A stretch of DNA of 45,982 bases from JAAFIP01 sp043774625. GTDB lineage: Bacteria; Pseudomonadota; Gammaproteobacteria; Burkholderiales; Burkholderiaceae_C. Under the pieces are notes generated by a model. It was not told the DNA's origin, ran no database searches, and saw nothing but the letters and a program-made list of their open reading frames with translations. Below are positions 32,607-40,541 of this stretch, piece after piece. How positions within the stretch are numbered: position 1 is the first letter of the stretch; each line of letters opens with the position of its first letter. The stretch is taken from the NCBI GenBank assembly GCA_043774625.1, contig JAYVTG010000060.1, positions 1 to 45,982 of the forward strand. The letters run 5' to 3'. A program made the position numbers and the translations under genes.

Positions 32607-33230
32607 ATGGCACAGCATTTTCAGGTTCACCCCGACAATCCGCAAACCCGTTTGCTTAAACAAGCCGTGGCTTTGCTGGGCCAGGGCGGCATTGTGGCTG
32701 TGCCCACCGATTCCAGTTATGCACTGGCCTGCCATCTGGACGACAAAGCCGCTGCCGATACGCTGCGCCGCATTCGCGGGGTGGACGATAAACACCACCT
32801 CACCTTGCTGTGCCGCGACCTGAAAGAGCTGGCCAGTTACGCCAAGGTAGACAACGCCCAGTTTCGCATGATCAAGGCAGGCACGCCGGGGCCTTTTACC
32901 TTCATACTGCAAGCCACCAAAGAAGTGCCCCGCCGCGTCAGCCACCCCAAACGCGCCACCATAGGCCTGCGTGTGCCTGCCCACGCGGTGCTGCAAGAGT
33001 TGCTGGCCCTGCATGGCTCTGCGCTGCTGGCCACAACGCTCATAGCGCCTGGGGAAACGCAAGCCATCAATGATGCAGCGCAGATTCGTGACCGCTTTGA
33101 ACATGCGATTGCTGCGGTGATAGACGCCGGTGCCTGCCCGAGTGAGCCCACGACGGTGATCGACTTAACAGGGGACGCGGTACAGATTGTGCGGCTGGGG
33201 CGGGGCGACCCGGCCCTGCTGGGCTTGTAG
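32607..33230 (+). CDS. yciO: Sua5/YciO/YrdC family protein
   Basis: A 207-residue YrdC-fold protein: AVPTDSSYALACHLDD, RRIRGVDDKHHLTLLCRDL and the RRVSHPKRATIGLRVP segment of the YciO branch. The fold binds dsRNA/tRNA and nucleotides; YciO is related to the TsaC/Sua5 threonylcarbamoyl-AMP synthases, but its role in tRNA t6A formation is less clear. The ATG at 32607 begins the domain. Confidence 0.87.
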   Translation: MAQHFQVHPDNPQTRLLKQAVALLGQGGIVAVPTDSSYALACHLDDKAAADTLRRIRGVDDKHHLTLLCRDLKELASYAKVDNAQFRMIKAGTPGPFTFILQATKEVPRRVSHPKRATIGLRVPAHAVLQELLALHGSALLATTLIAPGETQAINDAAQIRDRFEHAIAAVIDAGACPSEPTTVIDLTGDAVQIVRLGRGDPALLGL

Positions 33231-33252
33231 TTGGCAATGAAACTGCCATTTT

Positions 33253-33296
33253 CCAGCGCCAAATATGCGCGAGCAGCTATTTAATTCATAGCAAAT
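33253..33296 (+). repeat. Dispersed element, copy 11
   Basis: Plus-orientation intergenic copy between the YciO and M50 genes, with CTATTTAATTCATAG as the AT-rich palindrome. Confidence 0.8.
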
Positions 33297-33387
33297 GCTT
33301 CTCATCACTTGCTGGCATGACTCATTCTGGTAAAGGTAATAAGTCACGAAATCCTGAAAAACCGCTGTTTCCTGAGACAATCTGAGC

Positions 33388-34056
33388 ATGGATATTGCTC
33401 ACCTGATTCAAACTGTTCTGATCTACGCACTGCCGGTGCTGTTTGCCATTACTGTGCACGAAGCCGCCCACGGCTATGCAGCGCGGCATTTTGGCGACAA
33501 CACGGCCTATGCGCTGGGCCGCATCACGCTTAACCCCATCAAGCACATTGACCCGATAGGCACCATAGCCATGCCGCTGATGCTGTACTTTGCTACGGGC
33601 GGCAGCTTTTTGTTTGGCTACGCCAAACCCGTGCCGGTGCGCTTTGGCAATTTGAACAACCCCAAGCGCGACATGATTTGGGTAGCCTTGGCAGGGCCTG
33701 CGGCAAACCTGCTCCAAGCGCTGCTGTGGGGTGTGCTGCTCTATGTCGTTATTGGCCTGCAAGTTAACGAGCGCTTTTTTATGGAAATGTGCAAAGCAGG
33801 CATGTTGGTGAACGTGGTGATGTTTGTGTTTAACCTGTTCCCATTACCGCCGCTAGACGGTGGCCGCATTTTAGTGGGCTTGCTGCCTTACCGCCAGGCA
33901 GAGATGGTGTCTCGCCTGGAGCCTTACGGTTTTTTTATTGTCATGGGTTTGGTGCTTGCTGGTGTTTTGAGCACAGTGTGGATGCGCCCACTCATGAGCT
34001 TGACTTATGGTTTTCTTGATGTGGTTTTGATGCCTTTGAGCTTTTTGGTGAAGTAA
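33388..34056 (+). CDS. Site-2 protease family (M50) membrane metallopeptidase
   Basis: A 222-residue M50 peptidase. The zinc motif HEAAH is at 24-28, inside the first membrane segment, and the third ligand is in LFPLPPLDGGR (Asp157). It matches the short bacterial branch without PDZ or CBS domains, a predicted intramembrane protease of unknown substrate. Its stop overlaps the trpS start by one base (TAATG). Confidence 0.9.
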   Translation: MDIAHLIQTVLIYALPVLFAITVHEAAHGYAARHFGDNTAYALGRITLNPIKHIDPIGTIAMPLMLYFATGGSFLFGYAKPVPVRFGNLNNPKRDMIWVALAGPAANLLQALLWGVLLYVVIGLQVNERFFMEMCKAGMLVNVVMFVFNLFPLPPLDGGRILVGLLPYRQAEMVSRLEPYGFFIVMGLVLAGVLSTVWMRPLMSLTYGFLDVVLMPLSFLVK

Positions 34057-35255
34057 TGACTAAAGAACGCGTTCTCTCTGGCATGCGCCCCACGGGTGCA
34101 CTGCATTTGGGCCATTACCACGGTGCACTTAAAAACTGGGTGCGCCTGCAGCATGAGATGGAGTGTTTTTATTTTGTTGCCGACTGGCATGCGCTGACTA
34201 CGCATTACCAGGATCGTGGCGTCATCGAAGCATCGGTCTACGAAATGGTCATCGACTGGCTGGCCGCTGGGCTTGACCCGAACCTGTGCACCATCTTCCT
34301 GCAAAGCCGCCTGCCCGAGCATGCCGAACTCTTTACCCTGCTGGCCATGGGCACACCCATCAGCTGGCTAGAGCGCGTGCCCACCTACAAAGACCAGCAG
34401 CTACAGCTCAAAGACAAAGACCTGTCTACCTACGGTTTTTTGGGCTACCCGTTGCTGCAGGCTGCGGACATTTTGATGTACAAGGCCCACTACGTGCCCG
34501 TAGGCGAAGACCAGGCCAGCCACGTAGAACTGACGCGCGAAGCCGCACGCCGCTTTAACGACCTGTATGGCCGCCGGGGTGACGACGAGCAACGCACCCT
34601 AGCCCTGCTAGCCACCCTGCCCAAAGAAGACGCACGCTATTTGAACAGCATGAAAAAGAAGCACCAGGAAGCGGGCGACGAAACGGTCATGCTCAAACTG
34701 CCTGGTTTTTTGGCCAAATTTGTAGACTTGACAGACGACCAGCGCGCCCTGCTCACGTCCCACGTGAGCGGCAAGGGTAAAACGGTTTTGGTAGAACCCC
34801 AAGTGCTGCTGACCCAGGCCAGCAAAATGCCCGGCCTGGATGGCCGCAAAATGAGCAAAAGCTATGGCAATGGCATTGCCATGCGCGAAGACTCCAAAGA
34901 CATTGAACGCAAAGTGCGCACCATGCCCACCGACCCTGCCCGCGTGAACCGCACAGACCCTGGCGACCCGCTTAAATGCCCGGTTTGGCAGTTTCACCTG
35001 GTTTATTCAGACGAGTCCCGCAAGCAATGGGTGATCGAGGGCTGCACCACGGCTGGCATAGGCTGCATAGAGTGCAAAAAGACAGTCAGCGATGCCATTT
35101 GTCTTGAACAAGCCCCCATACTTGAGCGTGCCCTAACATTTGTTCATAACCCTAAATTAGTACGGGAAATTGTGGATGCTGGAACACAACGAGCGCGTGG
35201 TGTAGCGCAAGAAACCATGTACGATGTAAGGCGAGCAATCGGCCTGAACTATTGA
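34056..35255 (+). CDS. trpS: Tryptophanyl-tRNA synthetase
   Basis: A 399-residue class I synthetase that charges tRNA-Trp. It has the HIGH-type motif HLGHY (RPTGALHLGHYHGALKNW) and the KMSKS motif (GRKMSKSYGN). The catalytic core and the C-terminal helical part are complete; the length is longer than E. coli TrpS, as in other beta-proteobacteria. It is coupled to the M50 gene by TAATG. Confidence 0.96.
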   Translation: MTKERVLSGMRPTGALHLGHYHGALKNWVRLQHEMECFYFVADWHALTTHYQDRGVIEASVYEMVIDWLAAGLDPNLCTIFLQSRLPEHAELFTLLAMGTPISWLERVPTYKDQQLQLKDKDLSTYGFLGYPLLQAADILMYKAHYVPVGEDQASHVELTREAARRFNDLYGRRGDDEQRTLALLATLPKEDARYLNSMKKKHQEAGDETVMLKLPGFLAKFVDLTDDQRALLTSHVSGKGKTVLVEPQVLLTQASKMPGLDGRKMSKSYGNGIAMREDSKDIERKVRTMPTDPARVNRTDPGDPLKCPVWQFHLVYSDESRKQWVIEGCTTAGIGCIECKKTVSDAICLEQAPILERALTFVHNPKLVREIVDAGTQRARGVAQETMYDVRRAIGLNY

Positions 35256-35312
35256 TTTATTGCTTGTCCAGTACATGAGACTTTTGAACGCATTTCGCTC
35301 ACTATAAGAACT

Positions 35313-35900
35313 ATGATAATTTTTGTTATTGATGACCACCCCCTCATGCGCGAAGCCATCGTGATGATGTTTCGTCGCATTCAAAGCGATGCTACGATTG
35401 TGGAGTTGGATCGTATTGGTGCAGTTTCGGCCGCTGCTGCCAAACACGGCAACCCAGACTTCTTTTGCCTGGACTTAAAATTGCCAGACACCAATGGTGT
35501 GTCTGGCGTACGCGAAGTACGTGCCCAGTTTCCAGGCACTCCCATTTTGGTGTTGTCTGCGTCACCCGCCAGCGACTACGAAGACCTGAGTATTGAAGCC
35601 GGTGCCGACATGTACCTGGAAAAATCTGCGGGTGCCGCGCATATGGGCCAAACCCTGCGCGCCATGATCAGCCCGGAAAGCGGTTTTACAGAAATAGAAG
35701 CATCGACTGAAAAACTCTCCAAGCGGCAAAACCAGCTGTTGGTATTACTAGACCAAGGCTTGAGTAACCGCGATATGGCTACCCAGCTAGGGATTAGCGA
35801 ACATACAGTCAAAGTGCATTTATGGCGGCTGTTTAGGCGCCTGGATGTCAAAAGCCGCACCCAAGCAACCCATTGGGCGCGCAGTCACGGCATCATTTAA
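35313..35900 (+). CDS. LuxR/NarL-type response regulator
   Basis: A 195-residue regulator: an N-terminal receiver (VIDDHPLMREA; phospho-acceptor Asp54 in CLDLKLPD; VLSASPASD) and a C-terminal GerE helix-turn-helix (SNRDMATQLGISEHTVKVHL). It is probably phosphorylated by the convergent histidine kinase gene, 47 bp away tail to tail. Target genes unknown. Confidence 0.9.
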   Translation: MIIFVIDDHPLMREAIVMMFRRIQSDATIVELDRIGAVSAAAAKHGNPDFFCLDLKLPDTNGVSGVREVRAQFPGTPILVLSASPASDYEDLSIEAGADMYLEKSAGAAHMGQTLRAMISPESGFTEIEASTEKLSKRQNQLLVLLDQGLSNRDMATQLGISEHTVKVHLWRLFRRLDVKSRTQATHWARSHGII

Positions 35901-35947
35901 GGGCCTGATTTGTCTGGGTAGCCAGCATGGCAGGCATGCTCAATCGA

Positions 35948-37294
35948 CTAGGCCATCGGCAATTCAATGCGGACCCTGGTGCCCCGTCCCAATCGGGAGC
36001 GCACATAAACCTTGTGGCCCAGCGCGTCGCACAAACGCTGCACAATGGCCAGCCCCAGGCCAAAACCTTCACCTGTGCCTTGCGTAGGTACCTTGTAAAA
36101 CTCCCTGAATACATAGGGCAAATGCTCGGGCGCAATGCCGCTTCCGGTGTCCCATACTTCTATCCACAGGCAGTTGCGACGTACCCGCGAGCACAGCAAC
36201 ACGCCACCTTGTGACGTGTAACGAATGGCATTGGCAAGCAGGTTGCCAAGCACCCGCTGCATCAGCAGCGGGTCGGTCAGCACATACGCTGGTGCAATAT
36301 GCTCGCGAAAATCCAGCTGTTTTGCATGGGCAGCTGGTGCAAACTGCACCGCAACCTGGTTGATGATCTCGCACACTGGCACCACTATTTTGTTCACTTG
36401 CACACCGCTTGACTCCAGCTTGGCAAAGTCAAACAGGCTGTTAAACAGGGTGTTCACCGAGTCTGTAGCCGTTAATATTTTTGGCATGACTTCGGCTGAT
36501 GAACGCGGGTCGCTGCGCAACAATTCAGCATAAAAAGCCAGCGCATGGATAGGTTGGCGCAAGTCATGGGCAGCATTGGCCAACAGGCGGTCTTTGGCCT
36601 CGATGGCATCAAAGGCAGAAGAACTTTGCTGGCGCAGACTGGTAATCAATTTCTCATTGTCAAACTGCAAACCAAAACCCTGGCGTATGACCGCATGAAA
36701 GCGTGCGCCTGTTCTGTGTAACAGGCGCCAGAAAACCACAACCAATACCAAAAACGCAACGTCATGTAATCGGGTTGTCGCTTGTACATCAAACACCGCG
36801 TGAAAGATAATTGCCACGGCGCTGACACCAGTTAATGCGTCGATGTAGCGCTTAAAAATATCCAGCCGTGCAGCCATCAGCAGTACTGAGAATGAGCCCA
36901 TTCCTATCAGAATGACGCTGCATATAAACTGGTTTTCCAATGGCACTTTTTCCAAGTACAAAAAAAGCAAACCAGCCCATAAAGCAGAAGTTGCGGGCCA
37001 AAACACGGCGTGGCGATCAAACTGAAGCAAGAATTGATGTGGATCCTTGTCCCAGGCTATGCGCCCCACCACCACAGCAGACCGGTAGCGATACACTATC
37101 AGCGCGAGCGCCATCAAGGCCCAAAGCCCCAACAAAAAATGTGAGACATTGCCATACAACATGGCGTAGGTCACAGGCAAGGCAACCACAAAACCAAGAG
37201 TAGTGGAAGTCGCGTTTTTTAAAAAAATTTGCGTGAGCTGACAGTCAACCCATAGCTCCCTATCCAGGGATGCGGTAGTTAGCTTATCCGCCAT
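35948..37294 (-). CDS. Membrane sensor histidine kinase
   Basis: A 448-residue kinase. Several membrane segments occupy about 30-190; the dimerisation/phospho-acceptor helix carries His243 in NAAHDLRQPIHALAFYAELL, and the ATP-binding domain has LLANAIRYT (N box), DTGSGIAP (G1) and GEGFGLGLAI (G2). Unlike many kinases with the AHDLRQP box, it has no C-terminal receiver. It probably signals to the convergent NarL-type regulator; the stimulus is unknown. Confidence 0.92.
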   Translation of the reverse strand: MADKLTTASLDRELWVDCQLTQIFLKNATSTTLGFVVALPVTYAMLYGNVSHFLLGLWALMALALIVYRYRSAVVVGRIAWDKDPHQFLLQFDRHAVFWPATSALWAGLLFLYLEKVPLENQFICSVILIGMGSFSVLLMAARLDIFKRYIDALTGVSAVAIIFHAVFDVQATTRLHDVAFLVLVVVFWRLLHRTGARFHAVIRQGFGLQFDNEKLITSLRQQSSSAFDAIEAKDRLLANAAHDLRQPIHALAFYAELLRSDPRSSAEVMPKILTATDSVNTLFNSLFDFAKLESSGVQVNKIVVPVCEIINQVAVQFAPAAHAKQLDFREHIAPAYVLTDPLLMQRVLGNLLANAIRYTSQGGVLLCSRVRRNCLWIEVWDTGSGIAPEHLPYVFREFYKVPTQGTGEGFGLGLAIVQRLCDALGHKVYVRSRLGRGTRVRIELPMA

Positions 37295-37684
37295 AGTTTG
37301 TTTTGGGCATAACAGTTCAATTAGCTTTATTACTCAATAGTAACCAGTCGTGTTGCTACTTTGGCGAGAAATGCTGCCGATCAGGACGACAAGACGACAG
37401 CGCATAACAAAAGACTTACAGCGTTTTAAAACTCGCTACACATCATAAGACTTCTATAGCGTTGACACATTGTTGACCGTTATGAGTGAAAGTTAAAGGT
37501 GTCGAGCGCTAGCAGTGCAATTCGCCGCATGCTTCTCTACAAGCTTTTGTAACGCTCGACGGTCTTGGGTTTATCAAGGCGCGCAGCAGGGGTAGCAATA
37601 AGGCTATTGAGCGCACGCGAGGGGCGTTGTCGTGTGCACAGAGCGCGAGAGTTGTCATGCGTTGCAATTTCCGTGGGAAACGGC
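37295..37684. other. Intergenic region between kinase and mazF
   Basis: About 390 bp without a supported gene. It contains the presumed promoter region of the kinase and an inverted pair GTCGAGCG (37501-37508) / CGCTCGAC (37553-37560). The minus strand here resembles the 81-bp repeat at 1-81 over a short stretch (GTCGAGCGTTACAAAA; peptide VERYK), perhaps a third, decayed relative. Confidence 0.5.
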
Positions 37685-38059
37685 TCAGTGGTGGCAAATA
37701 CCAAAAACAATATCAAAACGCTTTAATGCATTGGCCAAAAGCTTGGTATGGCCAGTACCTAAAGGGTGTTGTCTTGCATTGCGTTCGCGCCAATCGAATG
37801 ATTTAGGCTGATGCGTTAGCAAATAGCCAATCTGACCTTTGCTGCCAGGTGCTGCTATGGCAAATGGGTTGTCTGCATGGCGGTCAGAGTGCGTCATGGG
37901 AAAACCAACAACTATGCCTGTACGCTGAGCAAAAGCTTGAGTAGACATCACCAGCATGGGGTGATCGTCAGGAATTTCTTTACCTACAGCAGGGTTGTAT
38001 TGGATAAAAATGATCTCGGCACGCTCTGGCACCCACAAGGAGGCGTTACGGCTTGTCAT
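37685..38059 (-). CDS. mazF: MazF/PemK-type toxin
   Basis: A 124-residue endoribonuclease-type toxin: PERAEIIFIQYNPAVGKE at the N-terminus, the PMLVMSTQAFAQRTGIVVGF strand pair and the C-terminal DWRERNA segment. MazF proteins cut mRNA at short motifs. The ATG at 38059 overlaps the mazE 3' end by 14 bp. A TTG at 38065 is less likely. Confidence 0.9.
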   Translation of the reverse strand: MTSRNASLWVPERAEIIFIQYNPAVGKEIPDDHPMLVMSTQAFAQRTGIVVGFPMTHSDRHADNPFAIAAPGSKGQIGYLLTHQPKSFDWRERNARQHPLGTGHTKLLANALKRFDIVFGICHH

Positions 38060-38306
38060 TCGCAAAAGCTTCCGTGCCTACAGCGCGGTCAGCCATAGCT
38101 TCTCCACCATGTTTTTTGGGATTGAAAGCAGCAAGCATTTGCTCTAAGGTAGGTTCGGCTTCGGTCTCGATGACAATGCGGCCGGGATTGACGGTAACTC
38201 GGATTTGAGAGCCTTCTGTGACGCCTGCTACCTTCGCCATAGGTTTAGTCAAACGGAAAGCTAGACCGTTACCCCAAGCGCTTATTTGACTTAGTGCTGT
38301 GCTCAT
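38046..38306 (-). CDS. mazE: MazE/AbrB-type antitoxin
   Basis: An 86-residue protein with an N-terminal SpoVT/AbrB swapped-hairpin DNA-binding domain (SAWGNGLAFRLTKPMAKVAG) and an acidic C-terminal part that would block MazF. An AAGGGG ribosome site precedes the ATG at 38306. It likely autoregulates through the palindrome at 38321-38340. Confidence 0.9.
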   Translation of the reverse strand: MSTALSQISAWGNGLAFRLTKPMAKVAGVTEGSQIRVTVNPGRIVIETEAEPTLEQMLAAFNPKKHGGEAMADRAVGTEAFANDKP

Positions 38307-38320
38307 TGTGAACCCCTTTT

Positions 38321-38340
38321 GTTTACACAATTGTATAAAC
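38321..38340. promoter_or_regulatory. Palindromic operator of mazEF
   Basis: GTTTACACAATTGTATAAAC, matching its own reverse complement at 18 of 20 positions. It overlaps the -10 box of the mazEF promoter, so antitoxin binding would block transcription. Confidence 0.7.
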
Positions 38341-38358
38341 AAAAGCGGTTTATGTCAA
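38330..38358 (-). promoter_or_regulatory. mazEF promoter
   Basis: Minus strand: -35 TTGACA (38358-38353), 17-bp spacer, -10 TACAAT (38335-38330). It fits a strong sigma-70 promoter and overlaps the palindrome. Confidence 0.75.
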
Positions 38359-38503
38359 CATCCGTTAATACAAGCTGGAGTCGTTGTGCGCCGCATGACT
38401 AACGGGCAGCTTGCCTATGAGTTTTGCGACCTATCGAACCATAAATTCGGATTTAAGGTCAAGTAAGAAGTGGCTTGGTTGACAGTTAAATTAATTTAAA
38501 GCA

Positions 38504-38530
38504 AGTTTGCTACAATTTATGTAGCAAACT
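38504..38530 (-). terminator. Hairpin downstream of tRNA-Ser (probable terminator)
   Basis: A perfect 11-bp stem AGTTTGCTACA / TGTAGCAAACT with a 5-nt loop, followed on the minus strand by T-rich sequence. It lies 12 bp after the tRNA 3' end. Low GC in the stem makes it a weak intrinsic terminator. Confidence 0.55.
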
Positions 38531-38541
38531 TTATAATTAAT

Positions 38542-38631
38542 TGGCGGAGGAGGGGGGATTCGAACCCCCGATGAGCTTGCGCCCACGCCTGATTTCGAGT
38601 CAGGTACATTCAACCACTCTGCCACCCCTCC
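38542..38631 (-). tRNA. tRNA-Ser (CGA)
   Basis: A 90-nt tRNA with encoded CCA end, long variable arm typical of serine tRNA, T arm GGTTCGAATCC and anticodon loop CTCGAAA flanked by CCTGA/TCAGG, giving anticodon CGA (reads UCG). It is on the same strand as serS, 33 bp after its stop, so the tRNA may be processed from the same transcript as its synthetase mRNA. Confidence 0.95.
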
Positions 38632-38664
38632 GAGTGTTTTTTGCTGTAGTGCAAGGATGTAATT

Positions 38665-39993
38665 CTAGCAGACGCCCAGTTTCTGGATGCCGCCCATATA
38701 GGGCCGCAGAACTTCAGGCACAGTCACGCTGCCATCGGCGTTTTGATAATTTTCCAGCACGGCCACCAGGGTGCGGCCCACTGCCAGACCCGATCCGTTC
38801 AGCGTGTGCACCAACTCGTTTTTGCCTTGCGCGTTTTTAAAACGGGCTTGTAGGCGGCGCGCCTGGAAAGCCTCGCAATTGCTGACCGACGATATTTCGC
38901 GGTAGGTATTTTGGGCGGGGAGCCACACTTCCAGGTCATAGGTTTTGCTGGCGCCAAAGCCCATGTCACCCGTGCACAGGCTCATCACACGGTATGGCAA
39001 ACCCAGCTTTTGCAAAATAGCCTCGGCGTGGCGCGTCATGTCTTCCAGTGCTTCGTAGCTTTTGTCGGGGTGGACGATTTGCACCATCTCCACCTTGTCA
39101 AACTGGTGCTGGCGAATCATGCCGCGCGTGTCGCGCCCTGCACTGCCCGCTTCTGACCGAAAACAGGGGGTGTGCGCCGTCAGTTTGATGGGCAAATCGG
39201 CCTCGAGCACGACGGTGTCGCGCACAAAGTTGGTCAGCGGCACTTCGCTGGTGGGAATGAGATACAGCGCACCCATCTCGCTCGCCTCTCCCTCTTGGCC
39301 ACCTTTTTTCGCGGCAAACAAGTCTTCTTCAAACTTGGGCAGTTGCCCCGTGCCCCGCAGCGTAGCCTCGTTGACGATATAGGGCACATAGCATTCGGTG
39401 TACCCGTGCTCAGCGGTTTGCACGTCCAGCATGAACTGCGCCAGCGCGCGGTGCAATCGGGCCAATGGGCCTTTCATCGCAGTAAAGCGCGCACCCGTCA
39501 GCTTGATACCCATGTCAAAGTCTAGGCCCAGCGGTTCGCCCAGTTCCACATGGTCTTTTGCTACAAAATCAAGAGCTGCTGGCGCAGTACCCACGCCGGT
39601 TTTTGACCATTTACGTACTTCAACGTTGCCATGCTCGTCGCTCCCTATGGGCACGCTGTTATGCGGCAGGTTGGGCACACTGAGCAACAGATTGGCCATC
39701 TCCAGTTGTACGTGGTCGTTGCGGGTAGACGAGGTATCGAGTTCGTCTTTCAAGCCAGCCACTTGCGCCATCACGGCATCGGTAGATTCACCTTTGGCTT
39801 TGAGCATGCCGATGGATTTACTCAAGCTGTTGCGTTTGCTTTGTAGTTCTTCGGTACGAATCTGGATGGTTTTGCGCTCTGCTTCCAGGGACTTGAATGC
39901 GTCAACGTCCAGGTAAGGCTGTGGATTTTTACGCTTTTGCAGCGCTGTGATGACCGAATCGAGGTCTTTGCGAAGGAGTGTAGTGTCTAACAT
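38665..39993 (-). CDS. serS: Seryl-tRNA synthetase
   Basis: A 442-residue class II synthetase that charges tRNA-Ser. The N-terminal coiled-coil arm (about 30-100) is followed by motif 2 (CFRSEAGSAGRDTRGMIRQH) and motif 3 (NGSGLAVGRTLVA). A -10-like TAAAAT lies at 40005-40000, about 7 nt before the ATG, with no ribosome site between, so the mRNA may be leaderless. The tRNA-Ser gene lies directly downstream. Confidence 0.96.
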   Translation of the reverse strand: MLDTTLLRKDLDSVITALQKRKNPQPYLDVDAFKSLEAERKTIQIRTEELQSKRNSLSKSIGMLKAKGESTDAVMAQVAGLKDELDTSSTRNDHVQLEMANLLLSVPNLPHNSVPIGSDEHGNVEVRKWSKTGVGTAPAALDFVAKDHVELGEPLGLDFDMGIKLTGARFTAMKGPLARLHRALAQFMLDVQTAEHGYTECYVPYIVNEATLRGTGQLPKFEEDLFAAKKGGQEGEASEMGALYLIPTSEVPLTNFVRDTVVLEADLPIKLTAHTPCFRSEAGSAGRDTRGMIRQHQFDKVEMVQIVHPDKSYEALEDMTRHAEAILQKLGLPYRVMSLCTGDMGFGASKTYDLEVWLPAQNTYREISSVSNCEAFQARRLQARFKNAQGKNELVHTLNGSGLAVGRTLVAVLENYQNADGSVTVPEVLRPYMGGIQKLGVC

Positions 39994-40097
39994 GTCGCTA
40001 TTTTACGGGGCAAAGTCTGGTGTCGTTCGCTAGGGGCTGCGGTTGCACACTGTGTGCAGGCTGGGACAATGAGACTGCGTGTTGTACGACAGGTAAG

Positions 40098-40151
40098 GTT
40101 GAAGAGCCTGCGAGGCTTGAAGAGACTGCCAGACTTGAAGAGACTGCGAGG
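40098..40151 (+). repeat. 18-bp tandem repeat x3
   Basis: Three imperfect 18-bp units (CTTGAAGAGACTGCGAGG and variants). It is non-coding and follows the serS promoter region. Confidence 0.85.
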
Positions 40152-40340
40152 CTTGTGTACGTCAGGTGAACGTGTGCTCTTGCCGCTCATGATGGGCATA
40201 CCATAAATCGCGTCAACAGCACACGCTCACCTTCCTTGCGGCAGTGTTGGCGCGCAGAGAGAAAAGACAGAGGAGGCCATCACTATTTGCGCAGTCCAAA
40301 AGAGATTGGTATTCAACCGTTAACGCGTCAACCATCTCAC

Positions 40341-40420
40341 GGTTTGGCGAGGTATTTGCGGGCTCCGCGATTTATGCGTATGCCGCATCATGAGCGGAAC
40401 CGTAAATACCTCGCCAAACC
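40341..40420. repeat. Long extended hairpin
   Basis: Arms 40341-40361 and 40400-40420 pair at 20 of 21 positions. Further pairing inside (TCCGC/GCGGA and ATGCG/CGCAT) would close most of the loop, giving an almost complete 80-nt stem-loop. It is followed on the plus strand by an A-rich run. It is not a standard terminator in either direction. Confidence 0.8.
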
Positions 40421-40447
40421 CGCGAAAAAAAAGAAAACTGCCGATTA

Positions 40448-40491
40448 CCATCGCGGAATATGCGCAAGCAGCTACAAAAAGTATAGCAATT
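40448..40491 (+). repeat. Dispersed element, copy 12
   Basis: Plus-orientation intergenic copy with GCGCAAGCAGCTA core, just downstream of the glycine-zipper gene's 3' end. Confidence 0.75.
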
Positions 40492-40541
40492 AAATATCAG
40501 ACCTGCACAAAATAGCGCAGCAACCGGCAGGCTAGTTACGC

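Larger units (their letters stand above)
39994..40541. other. Non-coding stretch with tandem repeat, long hairpin and dispersed element
   Basis: No gene is supported over 548 bp. It holds the serS promoter area, 18-bp tandem units (40098-40151), an 80-nt hairpin (40341-40420), an A-rich tract and a dispersed-repeat copy (40448-40491). It separates serS (minus) from the glycine-zipper gene (also minus). Confidence 0.75.

Noticed and set aside
37509..37697. Small minus-strand frame downstream of mazF
   Set aside because: Pro/Arg/Leu-rich, overlaps the mazF end, and no conserved features.
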